Shown: positions 1 through 4,699 of the stretch, piece after piece
Layout: every line of letters starts with the position of its first letter
Position numbering within the stretch: the first letter of the stretch is position 1
Source: Candidatus Omnitrophota bacterium
GTDB lineage: Bacteria; Omnitrophota; Gorgyraeia; 2-01-FULL-45-10
NCBI GenBank assembly: GCA_026387165.1
Contig: JAPLMG010000233.1
Span: 1-7,705, forward strand
Reading direction: 5' to 3'
DNA length: 7,705 nucleotides
The notes under the pieces: generated by a model
What the model was told of the DNA's origin: nothing
The model's database searches: none
Seen by the model: only the letters and a program-made list of their open reading frames with translations
Program-made: the position numbers and the translations under genes

Positions 1-1243
1 GCTTTCGTATCTCTTCGGACGGCTCGCCGCGCCTTTTATCGGTGAGATGTTCGTATTTGAGTCTCGGTACCTCAAGATGTATATCGATCCTGTCCAACAG
101 CGGCCCGGATATCTTGGATAGATAGCTCTGTATCTTAAAGGGCGAGCAGTGACACTCCCTCTTCGGGTCCGTAAAGTGGCCGCACGGGCACGGGTTCATC
201 GCGCCCACAAGCATAAACTTCGCCGGATATGTAACGGTATTCGCGACCCTTGCTACGGTAACAGAGCCATCATCCATGGGCAGCCTCAACACCTCGAGAA
301 CGTTCCTCCTGAATTCAGGAAGTTCATCCATGAAGAGCACGCCGTTATGAGCGAGGCTTATCTCGCCCGGCATGGGATTCGCCCCTCCGCCTAAGAGCGC
401 GGCGTCGGAAATCGTATGATGCGGCGAGCGAAATGGCCGTGTGCCTATCAGAAATTTATTGGGAGGAAGTATCCCGGCCACAGAATGGATCTGGGAAGTC
501 TCCAGCCCTTCCTCAAGCGTCATTTCCGACAATATGGTTGTGAGCCGCTTCGCAAGCATGCTCTTGCCCGATCCCGGAGGGCCGATCAAAAGGACGTTAT
601 GGCTGCCCGCGGCGGCCACTTCGAGGCCGCGCTTTACATGCTCCTGCCCCTTAACGTCGCTAAAATCTATCTTGTATTTTGAATTTCTAAGGAACGCCGC
701 CTCAATGTTCAGCTCTTCCCTTTTTATCGAAATTTTTTTATTTACAAAATCCACCACCTCCTTTAAAGTATCGACCGGATAGGCTTCGATCTCCCTGATA
801 ACCGCCGCTTCTTTTGAGTTCTCTCTTGGCAGGATAAAATATTTTTTCCCCATATCTTTCATGGCCATGGCTATCGGAAGAACCCCCTGAACGGGCTTCA
901 CCCGGCCATCCAAAGATAGTTCGCCTAAGAATAGATGGCGCTGCAATAGCGATGAATCTATAACATCTTCCGTAGAAAGGATCGCCAGCGCTATGGGCAG
1001 ATCGAACGACGCCCCCTCCTTCTTTATGTCGGCGGGCGCTAAATTGACGATTATCTTCTTGGCGGGAAAAGAGAAGCCGGAATTCTTTATCGCCGCCTTG
1101 ATCCTGTCGCGCGATTCCTTGATCGCCATATCCGGCAATCCCACTATATTAAAGCCCGGCAGGCCTCCGCCAGTGTCGACTTCGGCCGTTAATTCATACG
1201 CGTCTATCCCGACTACGCAGCTCGAATAAATTCTTGAGACCAT
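1..1243 (-). CDS. comM: YifB/ComM-family Mg-chelatase-like AAA+ ATPase (3' end cut off by window)
   Basis: The first 414 codons are present; the C-terminal part lies beyond the window edge (the family is usually about 500 aa). Residues 1-165 match the N-terminal ChlI/Lon-protease-like domain, with the typical start MVSRIYSSCVVGID and the segment VGLPDMAIKESRDRIKAAI. The AAA+ core follows: DVKGQEHVKRGLEVAA at 196-211, Walker A GPPGSGKS at 221-228, the family signature RPFRSPHHTISDAALLGGG at 269-287, Walker B GVLFMDE at 301-307, a conserved cysteine cluster NPCPCGHF...CHC at 350-366, and LLDRIDIH at 382-389. In naturally competent bacteria ComM is a hexameric helicase that promotes branch migration during uptake and recombination of DNA; many non-competent lineages also carry it, so the role here is inferred. 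The ATG is preceded by a strong AAGGAGGG ribosome site. It is the last visible gene of the spoVG-yraN run, separated from yraN by an inserted small gene. Confidence 0.96.
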   Translation of the reverse strand, partial: MVSRIYSSCVVGIDAYELTAEVDTGGGLPGFNIVGLPDMAIKESRDRIKAAIKNSGFSFPAKKIIVNLAPADIKKEGASFDLPIALAILSTEDVIDSSLLQRHLFLGELSLDGRVKPVQGVLPIAMAMKDMGKKYFILPRENSKEAAVIREIEAYPVDTLKEVVDFVNKKISIKREELNIEAAFLRNSKYKIDFSDVKGQEHVKRGLEVAAAGSHNVLLIGPPGSGKSMLAKRLTTILSEMTLEEGLETSQIHSVAGILPPNKFLIGTRPFRSPHHTISDAALLGGGANPMPGEISLAHNGVLFMDELPEFRRNVLEVLRLPMDDGSVTVARVANTVTYPAKFMLVGAMNPCPCGHFTDPKRECHCSPFKIQSYLSKISGPLLDRIDIHLEVPRLKYEHLTDKRRGEPSEEIRK

Positions 1244-1261
1244 CCTGCCCTCCTTGTTTGT

Positions 1262-1311
1262 AATGTCAAATGTCAAAGCACAAATGACAATTGAATGACA
1301 AATTTCAAATT
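1262..1311. repeat. Left arm of inverted TGTCATTTG-type microrepeat array
   Basis: This AT-rich stretch is built from iterations of CAAATGACAA / AATGTCAAATGTCAA. Read on the minus strand it becomes a series of TTTGTCATT / TTTGACATT units closely resembling the array at 1678-1726 read on the plus strand. The two arrays therefore form imperfect inverted repeats bracketing the four-helix-bundle gene. The right edge of the array abuts the stop codon of that gene, and the left edge lies just upstream of the comM ribosome site. Confidence 0.7.
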
Positions 1312-1320
1312 AAAACAAAA

Positions 1321-1725
1321 TCATAATTTGTTTTTACTGATTGATGAGAAGATTCTTGCCAACTGAAAAGCCTCGTTTACAAGGCGCTCCATCTCAATAT
1401 TAAATTCTGAATTTGCATGAAGCACCAATTCTAACCAATACTTACTTTCCTTAGCCTCTTTTCTGCAAATACCTATACGATGATAAAATTCTTTTCTTGA
1501 GATCGCGTCATTAGCTTCTCTATAGTTTGCCCCTACAGAACCAGAAGATCGAACTAACTGACCCGTTAAAATCATATTTATAGTATCTATTTTTAGAAGC
1601 CCGCATATAGTTATGCATCTTTTTGCAAATATTGACGTTCTTTCCTCCAGGTCATATTTTTGTTTTGAACATTCTCCTTTTGTCATTTGAATTTCATTTG
1701 TCATTTGGATTTTGTCATTTGTCAT
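1321..1725 (-). CDS. Four-helix-bundle protein, S23 / 23S rRNA intervening-sequence protein family
   Basis: The protein has about 134 residues. The family hallmark spans residues 56-98: QLVRSSGSVGANYREA followed by the helix KEFYHRIGICRKEAKESKYWL. The usual opening YDLEERT lies at 24-30. Proteins of this type are encoded in intervening sequences of 23S rRNA genes (Leptospira, Coxiella) and as standalone genes in many environmental genomes. They form small alpha-helical bundles, related in fold to the Avd protein of diversity-generating retroelements; their cellular function is not established. The start is uncertain. The ATG at 1725 overlaps the yraN stop in an ATGA junction, a TTG lies 6 bp upstream at 1731, and the N-terminal peptide MTNDKIQMTNEIQMTKG is simply translated repeat. 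A start at 1686, the last ATG of the array, is equally plausible. The gene is more AT-rich than its neighbours, consistent with insertion. Confidence 0.85.
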   Translation of the reverse strand: MTNDKIQMTNEIQMTKGECSKQKYDLEERTSIFAKRCITICGLLKIDTINMILTGQLVRSSGSVGANYREANDAISRKEFYHRIGICRKEAKESKYWLELVLHANSEFNIEMERLVNEAFQLARIFSSISKNKL

Positions 1726-1726
1726 T
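1678..1726. repeat. Right arm of inverted TGTCATTTG-type microrepeat array
   Basis: Four near-copies of TGTCATTTG appear in about 49 bp, spaced by short AT-rich linkers. The array overlaps the 5' end of the four-helix-bundle gene and touches the last codon and stop of yraN. It is the inverted counterpart of the array at 1262-1311. I see the repeats directly; that the pair marks the ends of an inserted unit is inference. Confidence 0.7.
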
Positions 1727-2096
1727 GCCAATCCTCGACAGCGTTTTCTATCAACTCAATAGCTTCCAACTTGAGGTCATAATTCAGCTTAACCGAAACA
1801 ATATCTATGCGCCAATAGGCATTTATAATCCTGCGGCGTTTCAGATAAAACAATGCGTTCTTTACAATATGTGCCTGCTTTATCTTTGTTACGGAAAGAT
1901 ACGGAGGGCCGAAAGAAGAGGTGGTCCTGGATTTCACCTCGACAAAGACGATTATTCCTTTACGCTTTGCCACGATATCTATCTCACCGAAAGGCGTCCG
2001 GAAATTGGATTCTAAGATCCTGTAGCCCAGCTTCTTTAAAAAGCCTGAGGCTATTCTTTCTCCGGCCGCCCCTACCATCTTCTTCTCCCGGCCCAT
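1722..2096 (-). CDS. yraN: YraN family (UPF0102) endonuclease-like protein
   Basis: At 124 aa this is the normal length for the family. YraN proteins have a Holliday-junction-resolvase/restriction-endonuclease-like fold, and the exact substrate is unknown. Visible hallmarks are GAAGERIASGFLKKLGYRIL at 9-28, the nuclease-like acid FGEIDIV at 36-42 (E38, D40) and FVEVKSR at 51-57 (E53, K55), followed by a basic helix, VTKIKQAHIVKNALFYLKRR. The arrangement D-(about 12)-E-x-K matches PD-(D/E)XK-like catalytic sites. The ATG at 2096 has a GGAGG 9 nt upstream, within the last codons of spoVG, so the two genes are probably co-transcribed and translationally coupled. yraN and comM are frequent neighbours in bacteria; here a small cassette separates them, and the yraN stop TGA lies at the cassette edge. 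Confidence 0.93.
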   Translation of the reverse strand: MGREKKMVGAAGERIASGFLKKLGYRILESNFRTPFGEIDIVAKRKGIIVFVEVKSRTTSSFGPPYLSVTKIKQAHIVKNALFYLKRRRIINAYWRIDIVSVKLNYDLKLEAIELIENAVEDWQ

Positions 2097-2101
2097 CTCA
2101 C

Positions 2102-2365
2102 TTAACCTCCGTATGCTTCGAGAACGAGCTTTTCTATCTCATCCTTTACTTCTCTGTTTAGCGGTATGACGGTGTTGTACCACTTACCATCTTTACCCTC
2201 CTCGCGCGGCATGCTTACGAATAAGCCCTTCTCTCCTTCAACCACTCTCAAGCCCTTTATAACAAAGCTGTCAAATATTGAAAGATCGCAAAACGCTTTC
2301 GTTGCTCCGCTGCCGTCAAGCTTATGAAGCCTTGACACTTCCATCTTCAGATCTTCCTTGACCAT
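2102..2365 (-). CDS. spoVG: SpoVG family RNA/DNA-binding regulator
   Basis: The protein is 87 aa, matching the short SpoVG family (about 85-100 aa). The diagnostic core is FDSFVIKGLRVVEGEKGLFVSMPREEGKDGKW at residues 31-62, corresponding to the family pattern F-V--IRVI-G--GLFVAMP-----G-, then the cis-proline segment VIPLN and a C-terminal helix REVKDEIEKLVLEAY. In Bacillus, Staphylococcus and Borrelia SpoVG is a small nucleic-acid-binding regulator, and the name does not imply sporulation here. I chose the ATG at 2365 because AAGGGGGTG lies 6-8 nt upstream; a GTG at 2374 is in frame but overlaps that ribosome site. It is the first gene of the spoVG-yraN(-comM) run, preceded by a structured untranslated region. 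Confidence 0.93.
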   Translation of the reverse strand: MVKEDLKMEVSRLHKLDGSGATKAFCDLSIFDSFVIKGLRVVEGEKGLFVSMPREEGKDGKWYNTVIPLNREVKDEIEKLVLEAYGG

Positions 2366-2392
2366 TGCACTCACCCCCTTTCAAATGAGCAC

Positions 2393-2436
2393 ATCCCGCG
2401 GCTTTCCTGCTTTCGCGAGAAAGCAAGAGGCGGGAT
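2393..2436 (-). promoter_or_regulatory. Stem-loop in the spoVG leader, just upstream of its ribosome site
   Basis: ATCCCGC (2393-2399) and GCGGGAT (2430-2436) form a 7-bp outer stem. Inside it GCTTTC (2409-2414) and GAAAGC (2419-2424) form a perfect 6-bp hairpin with a 4-nt loop. The element sits about 20 nt upstream of the spoVG AAGGGGGTG site in the expected spoVG leader. It could tune translation or mRNA stability. The GCTTTCGCGAGAAAGC core also resembles dispersed REP-type repeats, so it could simply be a repeat remnant. Confidence 0.4.
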
Positions 2437-2450
2437 AAGTGCGAATTTGA

Positions 2451-2507
2451 TACCGAAACATACCTTAAAAAGCCTATTGATTCATTAGATAAAGCCATGT
2501 TTCGGTA
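2451..2507. repeat. 11-bp perfect inverted repeat flanking 35 bp
   Basis: TACCGAAACAT (2451-2461) and ATGTTTCGGTA (2497-2507) are exact reverse complements separated by 35 bp. The pair lies upstream of spoVG and next to the start of the plus-strand structured region. It could be the base of an RNA hairpin in the spoVG leader, a protein-binding site, or the ends of a small palindromic element. I cannot choose between these from sequence. Confidence 0.6.
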
Positions 2508-2548
2508 CCTCCCCCATATACTATAAGATGGAAAAAGAGGCGAAATTG

Positions 2549-2577
2549 TTGCAAACTATTTTAAAATAATCTATTTT
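2549..2577 (+). promoter_or_regulatory. Possible promoter of the plus-strand structured RNA
   Basis: TTGCAA (2549-2554) and TATTTT (2572-2577) are separated by 17 bp in a very AT-rich stretch. Each hexamer matches 4 of 6 positions of the sigma70-type consensus. If used, transcription would start near 2584 and run into the helices at 2679-2954. The match is weak and AT-rich DNA gives such hits by chance. Confidence 0.25.
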
Positions 2578-2583
2578 ACCGAC

Positions 2584-2954
2584 GGAGATCGATATGATGT
2601 GTTAAAAACGAAAAAGGAAGCTATTGGGGATTGAATTTTATGCGGAATGTGGTAGACTTGATAGTAGAAGAAGAGAGCTTTCCGCCTGCGCATTCGACTC
2701 GTAATAGAGTAGGTGCTTCGGCGGATCCGCCGAAGCGTTTAGTCTATGACTGATTGAATGCGAAGGCGGAAACCTCTCGGAAGTTAAAGGCGGCGGTTCT
2801 TCAAAAGAAGAGCTGACCGAGGTTGCTCGATAAAAAGAACAACCTACCGGGATCGGTCAAATCACCCTGAAAAGGGAGACGATCGAAGGATAAGAAGGCC
2901 GTCCTCTCCAGTGTCCTCTTCCAGAGAAGGTTAAGCGGCCCTTCTTCTTTTTTT
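2584..2954 (+). ncRNA. Candidate structured non-coding RNA of unknown class
   Basis: The 3' three-quarters folds into a chain of strong helices. 2679-2695 pairs with 2756-2772 over 17 positions with one G-A mismatch. Within it a perfect 22-nt self-complementary sequence occupies 2715-2736, and GACT 2696-2699 can pair with AGTC 2741-2744. A 9-bp hairpin (2794-2802 with 2807-2815, loop AAAA) follows. Next, ACCG+AGGTTG (2816-2825) pairs with CAACCT (2840-2845) and CGGT (2854-2857), with an 8-nt bulge. Then CCCU-GAAA-AGGG (2865-2876) carries a GNRA tetraloop, and finally there is a terminator-like hairpin with seven T. I looked for landmarks of RNase P RNA, tmRNA, SRP RNA and 6S RNA and found none. 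The 5' end is uncertain; the structured part starts near 2650-2679. No plus-strand gene follows, so a riboswitch is unlikely. Confidence 0.45.
2892..2954 (+). terminator. Rho-independent terminator-like hairpin ending the structured RNA
   Basis: AAGAAGGCCG (2892-2901) pairs with CGGCC (2936-2940) and TTCTT (2942-2946), giving 10 bp with one bulged C. A run of seven T follows at 2948-2954. The 34-nt apical part contains a further helix, CCTCTC (2903-2908) with GAG-A-AGG (2924-2930). The T-run lies on the plus strand only, so it would end plus-strand transcription. The loop is longer than in a classical terminator. Confidence 0.6.
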
Positions 2955-2984
2955 ATGCAATATTGACTTCCAGGAGTTATCCGC

Positions 2985-3069
2985 ATAAGTAGCCCAGGCT
3001 TTGGTTCGACTCCGCTCACCATCCCTTAAACCATCCCGAGCATGTCGAGGGAAAGCCTGGGCTACTTAT
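2985..3069. repeat. 85-bp palindromic REP/MITE-like element with perfect 18-bp arms
   Basis: ATAAGTAGCCCAGGCTTT (2985-3002) and AAAGCCTGGGCTACTTAT (3052-3069) are exact reverse complements. Inside, TTCGACTCCGCTC and GAGCATGTCGAGGG form a second, imperfect inverted pair, and the centre holds two copies of CCATCCC around TTAAA. The whole element can fold into one long hairpin. The inner motifs resemble dispersed palindromic repeats common in environmental bacterial genomes. There is no transposase here, so any movement would need help in trans. No T-run follows on either strand, so it is not a classical terminator. Confidence 0.8.
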
Positions 3070-3092
3070 TTACTCGGAAACCACGCAGGCGG

Positions 3093-3122
3093 GCTTCGGT
3101 CGCTTTGCTCCCTCCAATGACG
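3093..3122. repeat. REP-like repeat fragment
   Basis: On the minus strand this reads as CGTCATTGGAGGGAGCAAAG followed by CGACCGAAGC. It resembles the widespread extragenic repeat of the form GTCATTGCGAGNNAGCGAAGCGACNNAGC. It lies just beyond the palindromic element in the gap after the anti-sigma gene. The assignment is by recollection of the motif; no second copy is in the window. Confidence 0.35.
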
Positions 3123-3169
3123 ATCTTAGACAGTTCGGCAACAAACTCAGAGCTGGGAAAATCCATGCG

Positions 3170-3184
3170 TCTAACCTGGTTAGA
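3170..3184. other. 15-nt palindrome after the anti-sigma stop codon
   Basis: TCTAACCTGGTTAGA is a perfect 7+1+7 inverted repeat lying 9 bp past the end of the anti-sigma gene. The single central base makes it a poor RNA hairpin but a reasonable dimeric-protein binding site. It has no T-run and no adjacent promoter that I can recognise. Confidence 0.35.
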
Positions 3185-3193
3185 ATTATGATT

Positions 3194-3625
3194 TTACAAT
3201 CTATTTTTGGGATCTCTATCGAGGGTGCTCAGTATACGGGACGCTTCCTTATCTCCGCCCTTCTTCCACGCCTCATATATCATAACGAGCATCTTTGTCG
3301 ACTTGGCATCTGCTATCCACTTTATGCCCAAAAGTAGAGTAGCGGTGAGAAACTGCATAAAATAGTCCCGAAATATGAAAGATAGAATAAACGAAATGAT
3401 CGCCAGGACAAGATAGACATTTATTTTTTTCATAACTTTAGGCTTCCCTTTTTTGAATGTTTTAACCGATTCGTATGCCGAGACCGCGTTATCCAAGCAG
3501 TCATTACAGCACGCTATATGATCCTCGACCATCTTCCTGCCCTCACCGGTCAAGGTATTGCTCAAATAGTCGGCCAATTCCGCTTCTTTAGGATGCACCC
3601 TTATTTCCTGTTTCAGATCTGTCAT
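3194..3625 (-). CDS. Membrane-bound zinc-type (ZAS/zf-HC2-like) anti-sigma factor
   Basis: This 143-aa protein follows the sigma-factor gene in the same direction. Residues 11-48 form a short helical zinc-binding anti-sigma-type domain: H11, then H36-x3-C40-x2-C43, the HxxxCxxC pattern of ZAS proteins, with an extra C39. Two predicted membrane helices follow at about 68-85 and 89-105. A short C-terminal tail, MLVMIYEAWKKGGDKEASRIL, should return to the cytoplasm. Proteins of this type bind and silence their partner sigma factor until a signal releases it. The ATG at 3625 has AAGGGGGT 5 nt upstream. A 99-bp gap with an imperfect hairpin separates it from the sigma gene, so its output relative to sigma may be adjusted there. 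Pairing with the adjacent sigma factor is inferred from position and motif. Confidence 0.8.
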   Translation of the reverse strand: MTDLKQEIRVHPKEAELADYLSNTLTGEGRKMVEDHIACCNDCLDNAVSAYESVKTFKKGKPKVMKKINVYLVLAIISFILSFIFRDYFMQFLTATLLLGIKWIADAKSTKMLVMIYEAWKKGGDKEASRILSTLDRDPKNRL

Positions 3626-3655
3626 ATTTTACCCCCTTAATCAGCTTTATAACCA

Positions 3656-3715
3656 ATTCCGTCCCCCCGGCCACGCCCTGAACCCGAACAAAGCGAGTGG
3701 TTTGGGCCCCGGAAT
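3656..3715. repeat. Imperfect inverted repeat in the sigma/anti-sigma gap
   Basis: ATTCCG (3656-3661) and CGGAAT (3710-3715) are exact complements. Inside them CCCGAAC (3683-3689) and GTTTGGG (3700-3706) pair with one mismatch or wobble. The 99-bp gap between the two cotranscribed genes holds nothing else apart from the anti-sigma ribosome site. It may be a REP-type remnant or an RNA processing or attenuation hairpin between sigma and anti-sigma. Confidence 0.35.
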
Positions 3716-3724
3716 AAGGGCGCT

Positions 3725-4324
3725 TTAATTATCTTTCAGCGCCTCTTTAAGTTTCTCTTTCGCCCTCTTTATATAGCTCGAGACCGTGCCTTTCGGCACG
3801 CTCAAAAATTCAGCGATCTCATGATACTTCTTATTATGAATAAGGTATAGTTTTATCATGAGCTTCTCACTTGCGGGAAGGGACTCTATAGCCAGCTCTA
3901 TCCTCTCTTGCGTTTCAGCCCTTGCCAATTCGTCATTCGGCCCGGGGATGTCCGACGGGAATATCTCATTCAACTCCTTCTCGTCTATTTTATGGGAGAG
4001 CGGTATGGTATTCCGCGACTGGCGCGCTTGGCTCGACCTGAAATGTTCCACGGCCGCATTTCCTGAAAGGATGGCGATCCAATACGATATATCGTCGCGA
4101 TTTGTAATATGCGAAAGTTTGCCGTTCTTCCAGATGTCGGAGAATATATTCTGCCTTATATCTTCGATATCGTGGATGGATGCATCGAGGCCGTATTTTT
4201 TGAGGCGGTTCTCTATTGATGTGTAGATAAGCCCGGAATACTTCTTTACCAGAATGGACCATGCGGCAAGGTCTTTTTTAATGCAGGCTTCTATGAGATA
4301 CGGGTCATTTTTTTCGTCCATCAT
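3725..4324 (-). CDS. ECF-type RNA polymerase sigma factor (sigma-70 family)
   Basis: The protein is 199 aa, the usual ECF size. Region 2 covers about residues 15-100: AWSILVKKYSGLIYTSIENR, then DIRQNIFSDIWKN at 55-67 (the core-binding 2.2 segment), then YWIAILSGNAAVEHFRSSQ at 81-99 (the 2.3/2.4 -10-recognition segment). Region 4 covers about 138-195: LPASEKLMIKLYLIHNKKY followed by the helix-turn-helix HEIAEFLSVPKGTVSSYIKR. A variable linker at 101-137 joins them, and no region 3 is present. The start codon (ATG ATG at 4324/4321) lies inside the end of the upstream coiled-coil gene, giving a 20-bp overlap and only a weak GGAAG ribosome site, which suggests translational coupling. The gene downstream is a zinc-type anti-sigma factor. 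The target regulon is unknown; autoregulation of this secretion cluster is an attractive inference. Confidence 0.9.
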   Translation of the reverse strand: MMDEKNDPYLIEACIKKDLAAWSILVKKYSGLIYTSIENRLKKYGLDASIHDIEDIRQNIFSDIWKNGKLSHITNRDDISYWIAILSGNAAVEHFRSSQARQSRNTIPLSHKIDEKELNEIFPSDIPGPNDELARAETQERIELAIESLPASEKLMIKLYLIHNKKYHEIAEFLSVPKGTVSSYIKRAKEKLKEALKDN

Positions 4325-4676
4325 CTTCCGGCTTCTTTACCGCGCTCTTAAGGTCTCCGAGCTCCTTTTTCTGGGCTTCGAGTTCATTTTTCTGGGCTTC
4401 GAGTTCCTTTTCCACCTTTTTGAATCGGTCATCCGTCTCCACAAACTTACGGGATACGTACTCACCGGGGGGCTCGGGTATTATAACGTCGCCTTCTTTA
4501 CGCAGCCGAGATCCCTTATATACCACTAAATTCACATCCCCTTCTTTAATTGTTTCCATGCCCGGAGGTATGATGAGATCGACGTTATCCTGGCTCCCTT
4601 CCCCGCCATAAGCGCGGCTTATAAATAGAACGCACATAAGGGACAGGATAATCATAATTTTTTTGCGGGTATACAT
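4305..4676 (-). CDS. Small exported coiled-coil protein of unknown function
   Basis: I do not recognise a family. The 123-aa product has a basic N-terminus and hydrophobic core (KKIMIILSLMCVLFISRAYG, 5-24) that look like a signal peptide with cleavage after A22 or G24; no lipobox is evident. Residues 30-75 form a short acidic/proline-containing domain with two related segments, KEGDVNLVV at 44-52 and KEGDVIIPE at 60-68. Residues 77-114 are a charged coiled coil containing a tandem heptad, ELEAQKN-ELEAQKK. The C-terminus is very basic. It lies between the membrane coiled-coil gene (23-bp gap) and the sigma gene (20-bp overlap), so it is part of the secretin cluster. A periplasmic accessory of the secretin is possible but unproven. 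The ATG at 4676 has only a weak GAG upstream. Confidence 0.7.
   Translation of the reverse strand: MYTRKKIMIILSLMCVLFISRAYGGEGSQDNVDLIIPPGMETIKEGDVNLVVYKGSRLRKEGDVIIPEPPGEYVSRKFVETDDRFKKVEKELEAQKNELEAQKKELGDLKSAVKKPEDDGRKK
4366..4406. repeat. Tandem duplication inside the exported coiled-coil gene
   Basis: The 20-nt sequence tttttctgggcttcgagttc occurs twice with a 21-bp period (4366-4385 and 4387-4406). It encodes exactly one repeated heptad of the coiled coil (ELEAQKN, ELEAQKK). Near-identity at the DNA level points to recent duplication, so the rod length may vary between strains. Confidence 0.85.
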
Positions 4677-4699
4677 ATTATTCTCGTTCGGTTCTTACT

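Noticed and set aside
149..1229. Several plus-strand open frames in the left 1.2 kb
   Set aside because: They are antisense shadows of comM, whose conserved motifs are continuous on the minus strand.
2443..2516. tRNA-Ser-like 5' end on the minus strand (GGGGGAGGTACCGAA...)
   Set aside because: There is no matching acceptor 3' strand, anticodon arm or T-arm. The similarity is limited to about 15 bases.
2527..2637. Plus-strand open stretch reading ...GEIVANYFKIIYFTDGDRYDVLK...
   Set aside because: It looks protein-like but has no start codon after the preceding stop, is only about 36 codons long and matches no family I know. A decayed gene fragment cannot be excluded.
2640..2749. Plus-strand 37-aa ORF (MRNVVDLIVEEESFPP...) within the structured RNA
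   Set aside because: It is better explained by the long stem and 22-nt palindrome it crosses. The ribosome site is poor and there is no recognisable motif.
2584..2954. Assignment of the structured RNA as rnpB, ssrA, 6S RNA or a retron ncRNA
   Set aside because: The conserved P4 sequences of RNase P RNA are absent. A tmRNA-like 5'/3' acceptor pair and tag ending in ALAA are absent. The fold is not the simple 6S rod, and no reverse transcriptase is nearby.
2801..3022. Minus-strand 73-codon open frame (MVSGVEPKPGLLM...)
   Set aside because: It starts inside the palindromic element and runs antisense through the terminator and helices of the ncRNA candidate. It has no ribosome site or recognisable domain.
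3003..3022. tRNA- or tmRNA-like 3' end (GGTTCGACTCCGCTCACCA)
   Set aside because: It resembles a T-loop plus CCA, but the T-stem and acceptor do not pair and the segment is the interior of the 85-bp palindrome.
3990..4262. Second minus-strand frame of 90 codons inside the sigma gene
   Set aside because: It is an alternative frame within a clearly recognisable ECF sigma factor and has no domain of its own.
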